Source: Oscillospiraceae bacterium
GTDB lineage: Bacteria > Bacillota > Clostridia > Oscillospirales > Oscillospiraceae
Direction of reading: 5' to 3'
NCBI GenBank assembly: GCA_017521875.1
Contig: JAFXBH010000038.1
Location: 1 to 6,289, forward strand
Length of the DNA: 6,289 nucleotides
The position numbers and the translations under genes were made by a program. The number at the start of each line of letters is the position of its first letter. The first letter of the stretch is position 1. Of the stretch, positions 1-5,612 are shown piece after piece. The notes beneath the pieces are model-generated. The model was given only the letters and a program-made list of their open reading frames with translations. It had not been told where the DNA came from and made no database searches.

Positions 1-108
1 AATGACAAGGAAGCATTACAGATTCCCACACCAGTCTGCGGACTGGCTCGGAATGACAAGGAAGCATTACAGATTCCCACGGCTTGCATAGCAAGCCTCG
101 GAATGACA
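1..108. repeat. End of a palindromic repeat array upstream of eutD
   Basis: Two full units are present, at 20-58 and 71-108, and 1-7 (AATGACA) is the tail of a third that lies mostly outside the window. Each unit begins AGATTCCCAC and ends CTCGGAATGACA. Each has its own inner stem: CCAGTC/GACTGG in the first and GGCTTGC/GCAAGCC in the second. The linkers between units (8-19 and 59-70) are identical, AGGAAGCATTAC, so the array repeats with a period of about 51 bp. The same unit type returns after eutH. No promoter or gene is visible in this stretch. These are short dispersed palindromes, not CRISPR repeats, because both stem and linker are conserved. Confidence 0.85.
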
Positions 109-115
109 ATGGAGC

Positions 116-123
116 GGAGGAGG
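116..123 (+). promoter_or_regulatory. Ribosome binding site that sets the eutD start
   Basis: GGAGGAGG lies six bases before the GTG at 130. The in-frame ATGs at 103 and 109 have only palindromic repeat sequence upstream and no ribosome binding site. If they were used, this purine tract would be translated as Glu-Arg-Arg-Arg. The GTG at 130 is therefore preferred. Confidence 0.75.
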
Positions 124-129
124 AATGTT

Positions 130-741
130 GTGGATTATGTAAACCTAACAGATGCGGTGCTTCACCGTATTTTTATCGAACTGGAGGCCTCCGGCCGCCA
201 TGTCCATGTAACCAAGGCCCAAGCCCACGCCCTGTTCGGCCACGGCCTGACGCCCAAACGGGATTTATCCCAACCGGGGCAGTATTTGGCCAATGAGCGG
301 GTAACGGTGAAAGGGCCGAAAGGGGAATTTGCTAATGTGGCAGTCCTTGGGCCGGAGCGCCCCGACGGACAGGTGGAACTGTCTATGACGGACGCCAGAA
401 CCTTGGGCATTTCCGCCCCGGTGCGCCAGTCCGGTCACATTGCCGACACCCCCGGGGCTACATTGGTAGGGCCGATGGGGACAGTGGCGTTGCCCCGGGG
501 TGTGATCGTGGCGCAACGGCACATTCACATTACCCCGGAAGACGCTATCAAATTCGGGGTGCGGGACAAGCAGGTGGTGCGCCTGCAGACCTACACCGGT
601 CGGCCGCTGATTTTTGACGATGTGGTGGTGCGGGTCAGCCCCCAGTTTCAGACCCGGGTGCATTTGGATTATGACGAGGCCAACGCCTGCGGTTTTCAAA
701 ACGGAGATTTGGGGAGGATTGTCAAGTGCGAGGACTGTTGA
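130..741 (+). CDS. eutD: EutD: PduL-type phosphate acetyltransferase of ethanolamine utilization
   Basis: This enzyme interconverts acyl-CoA plus phosphate and acyl-phosphate plus CoA. In a eut setting it would make acetyl-phosphate from acetyl-CoA inside or near the microcompartment and recycle CoA. The 203-residue protein has both halves of the PduL fold. Two His-x-His metal motifs are present: GRHVHVT (His24, His26) and QRHIHITPEDA (His131, His133). The family core LSQPGQY, the APVRQSG segment (Arg99, probably the phosphate-contacting arginine), and a C-terminal RVHLDYDEANA with His178 are also visible. Length is normal for the family. Only about 14 residues precede the conserved ELEASGRHVH block, so any encapsulation helix would be short. 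Start is GTG, chosen by its ribosome binding site. The end overlaps the next gene by 16 bp, indicating translational coupling. The EutD name rests on the neighbouring eutN and eutH; from sequence alone it could be called PduL. Confidence 0.9.
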   Translation: MDYVNLTDAVLHRIFIELEASGRHVHVTKAQAHALFGHGLTPKRDLSQPGQYLANERVTVKGPKGEFANVAVLGPERPDGQVELSMTDARTLGISAPVRQSGHIADTPGATLVGPMGTVALPRGVIVAQRHIHITPEDAIKFGVRDKQVVRLQTYTGRPLIFDDVVVRVSPQFQTRVHLDYDEANACGFQNGDLGRIVKCEDC

Positions 742-1115
742 TCGGGGAAAAACCCGGCTGTGATCTGGGATTTACCTATGAAAATAATCCCCCTTACGAC
801 GGGGTTGTGATCGGCTCGCTGACCTTGGGACAAGCCCTGTGCTTTGCCAATGAGCAGGTGCTTTCCGCCCTGGCAGAAGGCAAAACTGTGGTGTGCTATA
901 CCCCCGGATTCCCCCAAGCGCCCAAGAATCGGGCCTTAAGTACTGCACTTGCCACCAGCCGCCGGAATATGAAAAATTTGGGTATCGTATTCACCGACGG
1001 GGGACAAAAACGGCTGATCACCGCCCAGGAGGCAAGAGCCTTGAAAGCCGCCGGACGGCAACCCGCCCCCGGGGCGGTACTAACGCCATTGGCAAAGGAG
1101 ATATTGGAAAGTTAA
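726..1115 (+). CDS. Small conserved ethanolamine-utilization-associated protein, function unknown
   Basis: A 129-residue protein starting at GTG (726), inside the end of eutD, with GGGGAGG at 711-717 eight bases upstream. It resembles, from memory, the uncharacterised protein often found between the phosphotransacylase and eutN genes in Firmicutes eut operons (the eut_hyp type). Shared-looking features are the YDGVVIGSLT segment (residues 24-33), EGKTVVCYTPG (51-61), an Arg-rich stretch around 79-84, and a C-terminal run ending LTPLAKEILES. The alternating hydrophobic strands and helices suggest a small alpha/beta domain. No catalytic motif, signal peptide or membrane segment is visible. I recall relatives as longer, near 200 residues, so this one may lack an N-terminal extension. 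No frameshift is evident, because the upstream sequence is occupied by eutD. The gene is surely real; the family assignment is moderately sure. Confidence 0.75.
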   Translation: MRGLLIGEKPGCDLGFTYENNPPYDGVVIGSLTLGQALCFANEQVLSALAEGKTVVCYTPGFPQAPKNRALSTALATSRRNMKNLGIVFTDGGQKRLITAQEARALKAAGRQPAPGAVLTPLAKEILES

Positions 1116-1118
1116 CAA

Positions 1119-1219
1119 GGCCCCCTTGTGTAAAGGGGGCTCCGCGAAGCGGTGGGGGATTGTAACAACCCCTCCGTCGCGGTAATTTACCGCGACACCT
1201 CCCCTTACACAGGGGAGGC
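1119..1219. repeat. MITE-like element of four hairpins inside the eut operon
   Basis: About 100 bp begin four bases after the stop of the upstream gene. Four hairpins follow one another. Stem 1120-1127 pairs with 1133-1140 (GCCCCCTT/AAGGGGGC). Stem 1142-1145 pairs with 1149-1152 (CCGC/GCGG). Stem 1176-1185 pairs with 1187-1196 (GTCGCGGTAA/TTACCGCGAC). Stem 1198-1205 pairs with 1211-1218 (CCTCCCCT/AGGGGAGG). The two outer hairpins are also related to each other in inverted orientation (CCCCTTGTGTAAAGGGG against CCCCTTACACAGGGG), so the whole is an imperfect inverted repeat centred near 1165. No ORF or transposase is present. This fits a non-autonomous mobile or REP-like element of a type that recurs in gut Clostridia genomes (recalled, not searched). 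Confidence 0.8.
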
Positions 1220-1243
1220 GTTTGCAAAGTAACCGAATCATTT

Positions 1244-1249
1244 GGGAGG
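1244..1249 (+). promoter_or_regulatory. Ribosome binding site of eutN
   Basis: GGGAGG lies five bases before the ATG at 1255. An in-frame TTG at 1222 would add 11 residues that are not part of the EutN fold. It sits only three bases after a GGGGAGG that belongs to the repeat hairpin, so it was not chosen. Confidence 0.75.
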
Positions 1250-1254
1250 TAGTT

Positions 1255-1503
1255 ATGAAAATCGGAACAGTTACCGGGTCTGTTTGGTCCACCCGGAAGG
1301 CCCAATGCCTGCAAGGACAAACATTTTTGGTGGTAGATACCATGATGGGCCCTGTGGTGGCGGCTGACCAGGTAGGCGCCGGCAAAGGAGACAAGGTACT
1401 GCTGGTGACCGGCACGGTGGCCAGCAAATTCTGTATGGAGTCCCCGGTAGACGCGGCCGTGGTGGCCATCGTGGATACGGAGGAACACCATGTCCGCTCA
1501 TGA
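1255..1503 (+). CDS. eutN: EutN/CcmL-family microcompartment vertex protein
   Basis: An 82-residue protein of the EutN/CcmL/PduN family, whose pentamers cap the vertices of bacterial microcompartment shells. Family marks are the N-terminal strand MKIGTVTGSVWSTRK, the LVVD strand, the central ADQVGAGKGDKVLLVTG segment with its conserved glycines (around residues 39-55), and the C-terminal SPVDAAVVAIVD strand. It is somewhat shorter than the roughly 90-95 residues usual in the family. The gap appears to be in the loop after LVVDTM and at the C-terminus. The end overlaps the start of eutH by 14 bp, so the two are likely translationally coupled. The repeat element separates it from the gene before. 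No own promoter is visible in 1220-1254. One pentamer gene is enough for a shell, but the hexamer genes must lie elsewhere. Confidence 0.92.
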   Translation: MKIGTVTGSVWSTRKAQCLQGQTFLVVDTMMGPVVAADQVGAGKGDKVLLVTGTVASKFCMESPVDAAVVAIVDTEEHHVRS

Positions 1504-2566
1504 GATACTCATTTATATAATGGCCGTATTTGCCGCCTTAGGCGCCATCGACCGGATTTTGGGCAACCGATTCGGTCTGGGTCACCCCTTTGAGGAGGGC
1601 ATTTTGGCCATGGGTACGCTGGCGCTGGCGATGCTGGGCATTATCTCCCTTGCCCCGGTACTGGCGAAAGTGCTGAATCCGGTGGTCGTACCGGTGTACC
1701 GGTTTTTGGGAGCAGACCCGGCTATGTTTGCCGGCACGATTTTAGCCTGCGATATGGGCGGCGGCCCGCTGGCCCAGCAGATGACCACCGACCCGGATGC
1801 AGCGTTAATGGGCGGCGTCCTGTGCGGCAGTATGCTGGGAGCAACCATCGTGTTCACCATTCCCGTGGCCTTGGGCATTTTGAAAGAGGAAGACCGGCCT
1901 GCCATGGCAAAAGGCATTCTGGCCGGCATCGTCACCATTCCCGCAGGGTTACTGGTGGGTGGACTGGTGGCAGGATTTCCCTTAGGGATGGTACTGCGGA
2001 ATCTGATCCCCATTGTGCTCATCGGCGGCCTGATTGCCTTAGGCTTGGTGTTTGCGGAAAGGGCTATGATCAAAGGGTTTGATATCTTCGGCAAAGGCGT
2101 GATCATTCTCATCACTCTGGGTCTGGCCGCGGCCATTGTGGAAGAACTGACCGGGTTTGCCGTCATTCCCGGTATGGCGCCTTTAAGTGAAGGATTTGCC
2201 ACCGTAGGGGCTATCGCCGTGGTGCTGGCCGGTGCATTCCCTTTGGTGCATGTGGTGACAAAACTGCTGCAGAAACCTTTAATGAAACTGGGAAAAACCT
2301 TAGGCATCAACGATGTGGCCGCCGGGGGACTGATTGCCACCCTGGCCAATTCCATCGCCACCTTTGAACGGGTAAAGGAGATGGATGCCCGGGGCAAAGT
2401 GGTGAATGTGGCCTTTGCGGTCAGCGCAGCGTTCGTATTCGGTGATCATATGGGCTTCACCGCCGGGTTTGCCCCCAGGATGCTCCCGGCAATGATCGTG
2501 GGGAAATTGGTGGGCGGCATCACCGCCGTGGCTGTTGCCCTGCTGCTGACCCGGAAAAAAGCGTGA
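1490..2566 (+). CDS. eutH: EutH: ethanolamine permease
   Basis: A 358-residue, strongly hydrophobic inner-membrane protein of the EutH family, which brings ethanolamine into the cell, mainly when the protonated form predominates outside. About ten membrane segments can be traced, for example around residues 5-20, 36-56, 107-130, 142-162, 170-190, 203-217, 236-256 and 334-354. Conserved-looking motifs are ILACDMGGGPLA (84-95), the VEELTGFAVIPGM region (217-229) and FGDHMGFTAGF (317-327). It ends in a basic tail RKKA. Length is slightly under the 360-410 usual for the family, and it looks complete. The start ATG lies inside eutN, with GGAGG at 1479-1483 six bases upstream. It is the last eut gene here; eutQ, which often follows eutH in Firmicutes, is absent. 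Confidence 0.94.
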   Translation: MSAHEILIYIMAVFAALGAIDRILGNRFGLGHPFEEGILAMGTLALAMLGIISLAPVLAKVLNPVVVPVYRFLGADPAMFAGTILACDMGGGPLAQQMTTDPDAALMGGVLCGSMLGATIVFTIPVALGILKEEDRPAMAKGILAGIVTIPAGLLVGGLVAGFPLGMVLRNLIPIVLIGGLIALGLVFAERAMIKGFDIFGKGVIILITLGLAAAIVEELTGFAVIPGMAPLSEGFATVGAIAVVLAGAFPLVHVVTKLLQKPLMKLGKTLGINDVAAGGLIATLANSIATFERVKEMDARGKVVNVAFAVSAAFVFGDHMGFTAGFAPRMLPAMIVGKLVGGITAVAVALLLTRKKA

Positions 2567-2576
2567 TGCAGTTGTC

Positions 2577-2609
2577 ATTCCCACGGCTTGTGGAGTAAGC
2601 CGTGGGAAT
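2577..2609 (+). terminator. Possible hairpin end of the eut transcript
   Basis: The first repeat unit after eutH forms a perfect 13-bp stem (2577-2589 with 2597-2609) with a 7-base loop, ten bases after the eutH stop codon. It is followed by CTGTTGCGTTT, which is not a proper T-tract. Intrinsic termination is therefore uncertain. It could instead stabilise the 3' end of the transcript. Confidence 0.4.
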
Positions 2610-2762
2610 CTGTTGCGTTTCCTTGTCATTCCGAGCCTGTGAAAACACGGCACCTACACTGTCATTCCGAGCCAGTCCGCAGACTGGCGTGGGAATCTCT
2701 ACTGTTTCTTTGTCATTCCGAGGCTTGCTATGCAAGCCGTGGGAATCTATACTGCCGACTTT

Positions 2763-2844
2763 AGATTGCCACGGGCTTACGCCCTCGCAATGCCAAGGGG
2801 GCGAGATTGCCACGGGCTTACGCCCTCGCAATGACAAGGGGGCG
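2763..2844. repeat. 41-bp tandem duplication
   Basis: Two head-to-tail copies, 2763-2803 and 2804-2844, differ at one base (C at 2793, A at 2834). Each contains ATTGC/GCAAT outer arms and a GGGC/GCCC inner stem. A third, divergent unit follows at 2845-2879 with arms ATTGCCG/CGGCAAT and inner stem GCGT/ACGC. Confidence 0.85.
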
Positions 2845-2894
2845 AGATTGCCGCGTCACCACGCCTCCGGCAATGACAATCTGTATGTCTATGA

Positions 2895-2923
2895 TTGACA
2901 AATCCCCCTGTTTTTGGTATGCT
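2895..2923 (+). promoter_or_regulatory. Sigma-A-type promoter of the dCMP deaminase gene
   Basis: TTGACA (2895-2900) is a perfect -35 box, followed after exactly 17 bp by TATGCT (2918-2923) as the -10 box. Transcription would begin near 2930, giving a leader of about 22 bases before the ATG at 2952. Confidence 0.8.
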
Positions 2924-2949
2924 AAGCCTATCAAAACAGGGGGTTTTCT
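2904..2949 (+). promoter_or_regulatory. 11-bp inverted repeat straddling the promoter, with T-rich tail
   Basis: CCCCCTGTTTT (2904-2914) is the exact inverse of AAAACAGGGGG (2933-2943), separated by 18 bases that include the -10 box, and followed by TTTTCT. The left arm lies in the promoter spacer. The right arm contains the only purine-rich ribosome binding site candidate of the next gene (AGGGGG, 2938-2943). In RNA from upstream the arms could form a terminator-like hairpin. RNA started at the local promoter lacks the left arm. As DNA it could be an operator. Confidence 0.6.
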
Positions 2950-2951
2950 CT

Positions 2952-3443
2952 ATGAAAAGACAAGATTATATCAGTTGGGACGAATATTTTATGGGCATCG
3001 CCCTGCTGGCTGCCCGTCGCAGCAAAGACCCCAGCACCCAAGTGGGCGCTTGCATCGTATCGCCGGACAACATTATCATCTCCACCGGCTACAACGGTAT
3101 GCCCAAGGGCTGCAGTGATGACGAATTTCCTTGGGACAGAACCGGCGAAGAGACCAAGTATCCCTATGTGGTCCACGCGGAACTCAACGCCATTTTGAAT
3201 GCCAACGGCCGGGATCTGCGGGGCAGCCGGTTGTATGTGGCGCTGTTTCCCTGCAATGAATGCGCCAAGGCCATTATCCAAAGCGGTGTCCGGGAAGTCT
3301 ACTATTTGTCTGACAAGTACGCTACCACCCCCACCACCCTGGCTTCCAAGCGGATGCTGGATGCAGCCGGTGTCCGGTATATCCAGATGAAGACAAATGT
3401 CAAATCCCTGACCTTGGATTTTGTTCCCGAAGAGGAGAAATAA
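2952..3443 (+). CDS. Deoxycytidylate (dCMP) deaminase, ComEB type
   Basis: A 163-residue zinc enzyme of the cytidine/deoxycytidylate deaminase superfamily. It converts dCMP to dUMP in the cytoplasm, feeding thymidylate synthesis. Catalytic-site residues are plain: VVHAELNAIL gives the zinc ligand His75 and the proton shuttle Glu77, and FPCNECAKAI gives zinc ligands Cys101 and Cys104. The N-terminal WDEYFMGIALLAARRSKDPS and the TGYNGMPKGC segment (45-54) are typical of dCMP deaminases rather than tRNA or guanine deaminases. Length is normal for the bacterial family. The ATG at 2952 is chosen because the in-frame TTG upstream (2895) is itself the -35 box and would add 19 residues unlike the family. 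The gene is monocistronic, with its own promoter and a strong terminator. Confidence 0.93.
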   Translation: MKRQDYISWDEYFMGIALLAARRSKDPSTQVGACIVSPDNIIISTGYNGMPKGCSDDEFPWDRTGEETKYPYVVHAELNAILNANGRDLRGSRLYVALFPCNECAKAIIQSGVREVYYLSDKYATTPTTLASKRMLDAAGVRYIQMKTNVKSLTLDFVPEEEK

Positions 3444-3447
3444 AAGT

Positions 3448-3481
3448 ACACGGCACAGTCTCAGACTGTGCCGTGTTTTTT
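3448..3481. terminator. Strong intrinsic terminator, probably bidirectional
   Basis: A perfect 13-bp stem, 3448-3460 with 3464-3476 (ACACGGCACAGTC and its inverse), closes a three-base loop and runs into six T residues (3476-3481). On the minus strand the same stem is followed by ACTTTTATTT. It lies between the convergent dCMP deaminase and glycosidase genes, starting 4 bp after one stop codon and ending about 3 bp from the other, so it can serve both. Confidence 0.92.
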
Positions 3482-3483
3482 GT

Positions 3484-5577
3484 TTATTTTTTCAGCCGGA
3501 AGAGCCGGGCAGAATAATCCTTTGCAAAGGTAAATTGCATCTGCTTTCCGTTGAATTTCCACTTTACGCCACCCAAAGCAGAGGGATAGAGCAGTTCAGC
3601 GGTTTTGTAGCCGTATTTTTCCAGATCTAATGTAAACTTGCCGGTTTCCAGATTCCATACCGCCAGCAAAAGATCGCCGGTTGCCGGGTCTTTCAGACCG
3701 TAGGCGTTGTAGGTCTTGTCGGTGATGTGCCGCATAGGCAGCAGGAACACAGGTTCTGCGGTGTTCATGATGTGCCGGTAGGACTTGTATACGGCAATGG
3801 CATCCCGGATGAGGGATTTGTTCAAATCGTCTGCGTGGCAGATCTTGCCTGCCAGATACATAAGACCCATCATAGAGGTAACCATATTGTAGGCGGTCTC
3901 CTCGCCGTCCTTTGCCCGGTCGATAATCTCCTGGGGGAGAACTTTTTCTGTCTCAGGCACATCGGGCAGCAGGTGGCACAGCAGGGGGTAAGGAGAGGAC
4001 CAAATGCCCATCTTTTCCGGAGGGATACAGGCAGACAGACCGACCACAATCGAGGGAGCCAGCCGGTAGTTTTCCTGGTCAGAGTAAGACTGGAGATAGC
4101 AGTGTTTCAGCATACCGTGGGTGGCTCTGCCGCCGCCGGCGCAGCAGTTTTCGATCACCAAACCGGGGAATTCGGCTTGGATTTCGTCAAGGAAACTGGC
4201 GGCTGCCAGAACATTCTGCAGCGTACCTTCGGAAGGACATTCGCCGTAATAGGTGCTGCCCATCTTTTCGCTGTTGTTGTGGTCGTTTTTGATGAACCGA
4301 ACGCCCAGATCGTACACATACTTGACCCGTTCTTTCAGGTATTTCCGGGTGGCTTCGGAACGCATATTCACCTTGGGTCTGTGGTCGCAGACCACTTTTC
4401 CGTGGCGGGTCAGCAGGTAGTCGTCAATACCCAAACGATTGGCCACATCAAAGGTGGTGTGTTCAAATTCAAACCAAACGCCGGGAATCAGGCCCTTGTC
4501 CTTGATGTACTGAATCACGCCTTCAAATCCCATCTCGCCGAACACTTCTTTGCCAAAGGGAACCCAGGAGCCCATTTCCGACCAGCCTGCGTCGATGACG
4601 AAGTACTCACAACCGGCCTCGGCTGCTGCGTCGACCAGTTCCAAAATACGGGGTGTGGAAGGTGCGGCCCAGTTGGCGTTCAAAAAGTCGTTGTAGCATA
4701 CCGCAGGAGCGTCGAAATTCTTCAGACTGGTGGCGCGCTTGTATTTCAGCAGTTGGTTGACCGCCTCGGTGAAACCGCCCTTGACCATGCCGTAAAAGGC
4801 GTTTTGGGTGGTGTAACTCTCACCGGGTTTCAGATTGTGGCGGAAGCCCTCCCGCTCGTTTGCGCCGCCTACGGTTACGCACAGGAAAGGACACAGCCAG
4901 CCGGAGCAGGCCTGCAGTTCGATAAACCAACTGCCCGGGGTCTCACTCTCAAAGAACCAGGCCGTACCCTCTTCCTTGTCTTCGATGATCATAATGGGGT
5001 AGTATTCCTGGGTGGAGAAAGAGCCGTTGTCGCCAACATGGAACTTGGAAATCTCCCAAGTTCTGCCGGAGCCGGGGAAGATGTCCAAGTCGGCCATGGA
5101 TTTGGACTGCCACTGACCCTCGCAGCACCAGGTGGAACGGCAGTAGTGGACGGTAAACCGGTCGGATTCAAAATACTGGCTGCCGCCGATGCCGATACCC
5201 AAAACCTGAGCAGAAGCCACGCCGGACAGTTCAAAATCCTTCTGGGAGTTGTTGGTATAAGTTGTGTTCTGCACCAGTACATTCATACCCGGAACGAGGG
5301 TGACATTCTCCCGGATGTTGGCATCCCACTTGGGAATGGTGTATTCGGTGGCAAAGCCGTCGGGGGTTTCCTCGGTTTTGACGAATTCAAAAAAGTCTGC
5401 GGTGGGCATAATGTCGTGGCCCTTGTATTCTGCCTCGTAGTTGGAATCAATGGTCAAGTTGGTGTTGATATGGCCGTAGATAAAATCCTTGTCTGCGGGC
5501 GTCTCCTTGGCAGACAGATAAAAATGGCCGCAAGAACCGCTATGAACATAGAGGTCGTTATGTTTCCGAGTATCCAT
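3484..5577 (-). CDS. GH36-family glycosidase, alpha-galactosidase-like, substrate uncertain
   Basis: A 697-residue retaining glycoside hydrolase of clan GH-D, family GH36. The N-terminal part (about 1-285) is the beta-sandwich domain, followed by a TIM barrel (about 290-610) and a C-terminal beta domain. Barrel marks are FVIDAGW (326-332), KGLIPGVWFEFE (361-372), FIKNDHN (428-434) and the glycine-rich ENCCAGGGR (476-484). By alignment from memory, Asp432 is the nucleophile and Asp500 in YSDQEN the acid/base. Their 68-residue spacing is close to that in classical GH36 enzymes. Three motifs differ from classical alpha-galactosidases: KND replaces KWD, RATHGML replaces RFDPGML, and the SDQENYR segment is unusual. 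Alpha-galactosidase or alpha-N-acetylgalactosaminidase are both possible. No signal peptide is visible, so it should act in the cytoplasm on imported sugars. Start is the ATG at 5577, with AAGGAG at 5585-5590. No transporter gene is adjacent. Confidence 0.88.
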   Translation of the reverse strand: MDTRKHNDLYVHSGSCGHFYLSAKETPADKDFIYGHINTNLTIDSNYEAEYKGHDIMPTADFFEFVKTEETPDGFATEYTIPKWDANIRENVTLVPGMNVLVQNTTYTNNSQKDFELSGVASAQVLGIGIGGSQYFESDRFTVHYCRSTWCCEGQWQSKSMADLDIFPGSGRTWEISKFHVGDNGSFSTQEYYPIMIIEDKEEGTAWFFESETPGSWFIELQACSGWLCPFLCVTVGGANEREGFRHNLKPGESYTTQNAFYGMVKGGFTEAVNQLLKYKRATSLKNFDAPAVCYNDFLNANWAAPSTPRILELVDAAAEAGCEYFVIDAGWSEMGSWVPFGKEVFGEMGFEGVIQYIKDKGLIPGVWFEFEHTTFDVANRLGIDDYLLTRHGKVVCDHRPKVNMRSEATRKYLKERVKYVYDLGVRFIKNDHNNSEKMGSTYYGECPSEGTLQNVLAAASFLDEIQAEFPGLVIENCCAGGGRATHGMLKHCYLQSYSDQENYRLAPSIVVGLSACIPPEKMGIWSSPYPLLCHLLPDVPETEKVLPQEIIDRAKDGEETAYNMVTSMMGLMYLAGKICHADDLNKSLIRDAIAVYKSYRHIMNTAEPVFLLPMRHITDKTYNAYGLKDPATGDLLLAVWNLETGKFTLDLEKYGYKTAELLYPSALGGVKWKFNGKQMQFTFAKDYSARLFRLKK

Positions 5578-5584
5578 ATGTGCG

Positions 5585-5590
5585 CTCCTT
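5585..5590 (-). promoter_or_regulatory. Ribosome binding site that sets the glycosidase start
   Basis: Read on the minus strand, AAGGAG lies seven bases before the ATG at 5577. The frame stays open upstream to 5703, but that extension has no ribosome binding site, covers the promoter region, and adds residues foreign to the family. Confidence 0.85.
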
Positions 5591-5612
5591 TTTCTTTCAT
5601 TTTCCAATTCTA

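Larger units (their letters stand above)
2572..2879. repeat. Composite palindromic repeat array downstream of eutH
   Basis: This gene-free stretch holds seven repeat units bounded by inverted octamers TTGTCATT (2572-2579) and AATGACAA (2872-2879). Units at about 2572-2611, 2624-2650, 2660-2698 and 2711-2748 run TGTCATTCC to GGGAATCT. Units from 2763, 2804 and 2845 run the other way, AGATTGCC to GCAATGACA. The unit at 2711-2748 is a perfect inverted copy of 71-108. The unit at 2660-2698 is an inverted copy of 20-58 with one mismatch. The second unit lacks its closing half. Linkers are also similar between units. Reading frames across the array only translate repeats and are not genes. Confidence 0.85.

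Noticed and set aside
1..108. CRISPR array
   Set aside because: The unit cores differ while the linkers are conserved, the opposite of repeat-spacer logic, and no cas gene is present.
1..129. Promoter for eutD in the left repeat region
   Set aside because: No -35/-10 pair with 16-18 bp spacing was found; TTGCAT at 84-89 has no matching -10.
1116..1254. EutV-type ANTAR antiterminator target (paired hairpins with A1/G4 hexaloops)
   Set aside because: The hairpin loops here do not show the A-at-1, G-at-4 hexaloop pattern, and the element looks like a dispersed inverted repeat instead.
1582..2397. Minus-strand open frame opposite eutH
   Set aside because: Serine- and proline-rich shadow of a hydrophobic membrane protein gene; no start signal or family resemblance.
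2520..2898. Short open frames on both strands through the right-hand repeat array
   Set aside because: Their residues come from translating repeats (recurring Ser-Phe-Arg blocks), and none has a convincing ribosome binding site.
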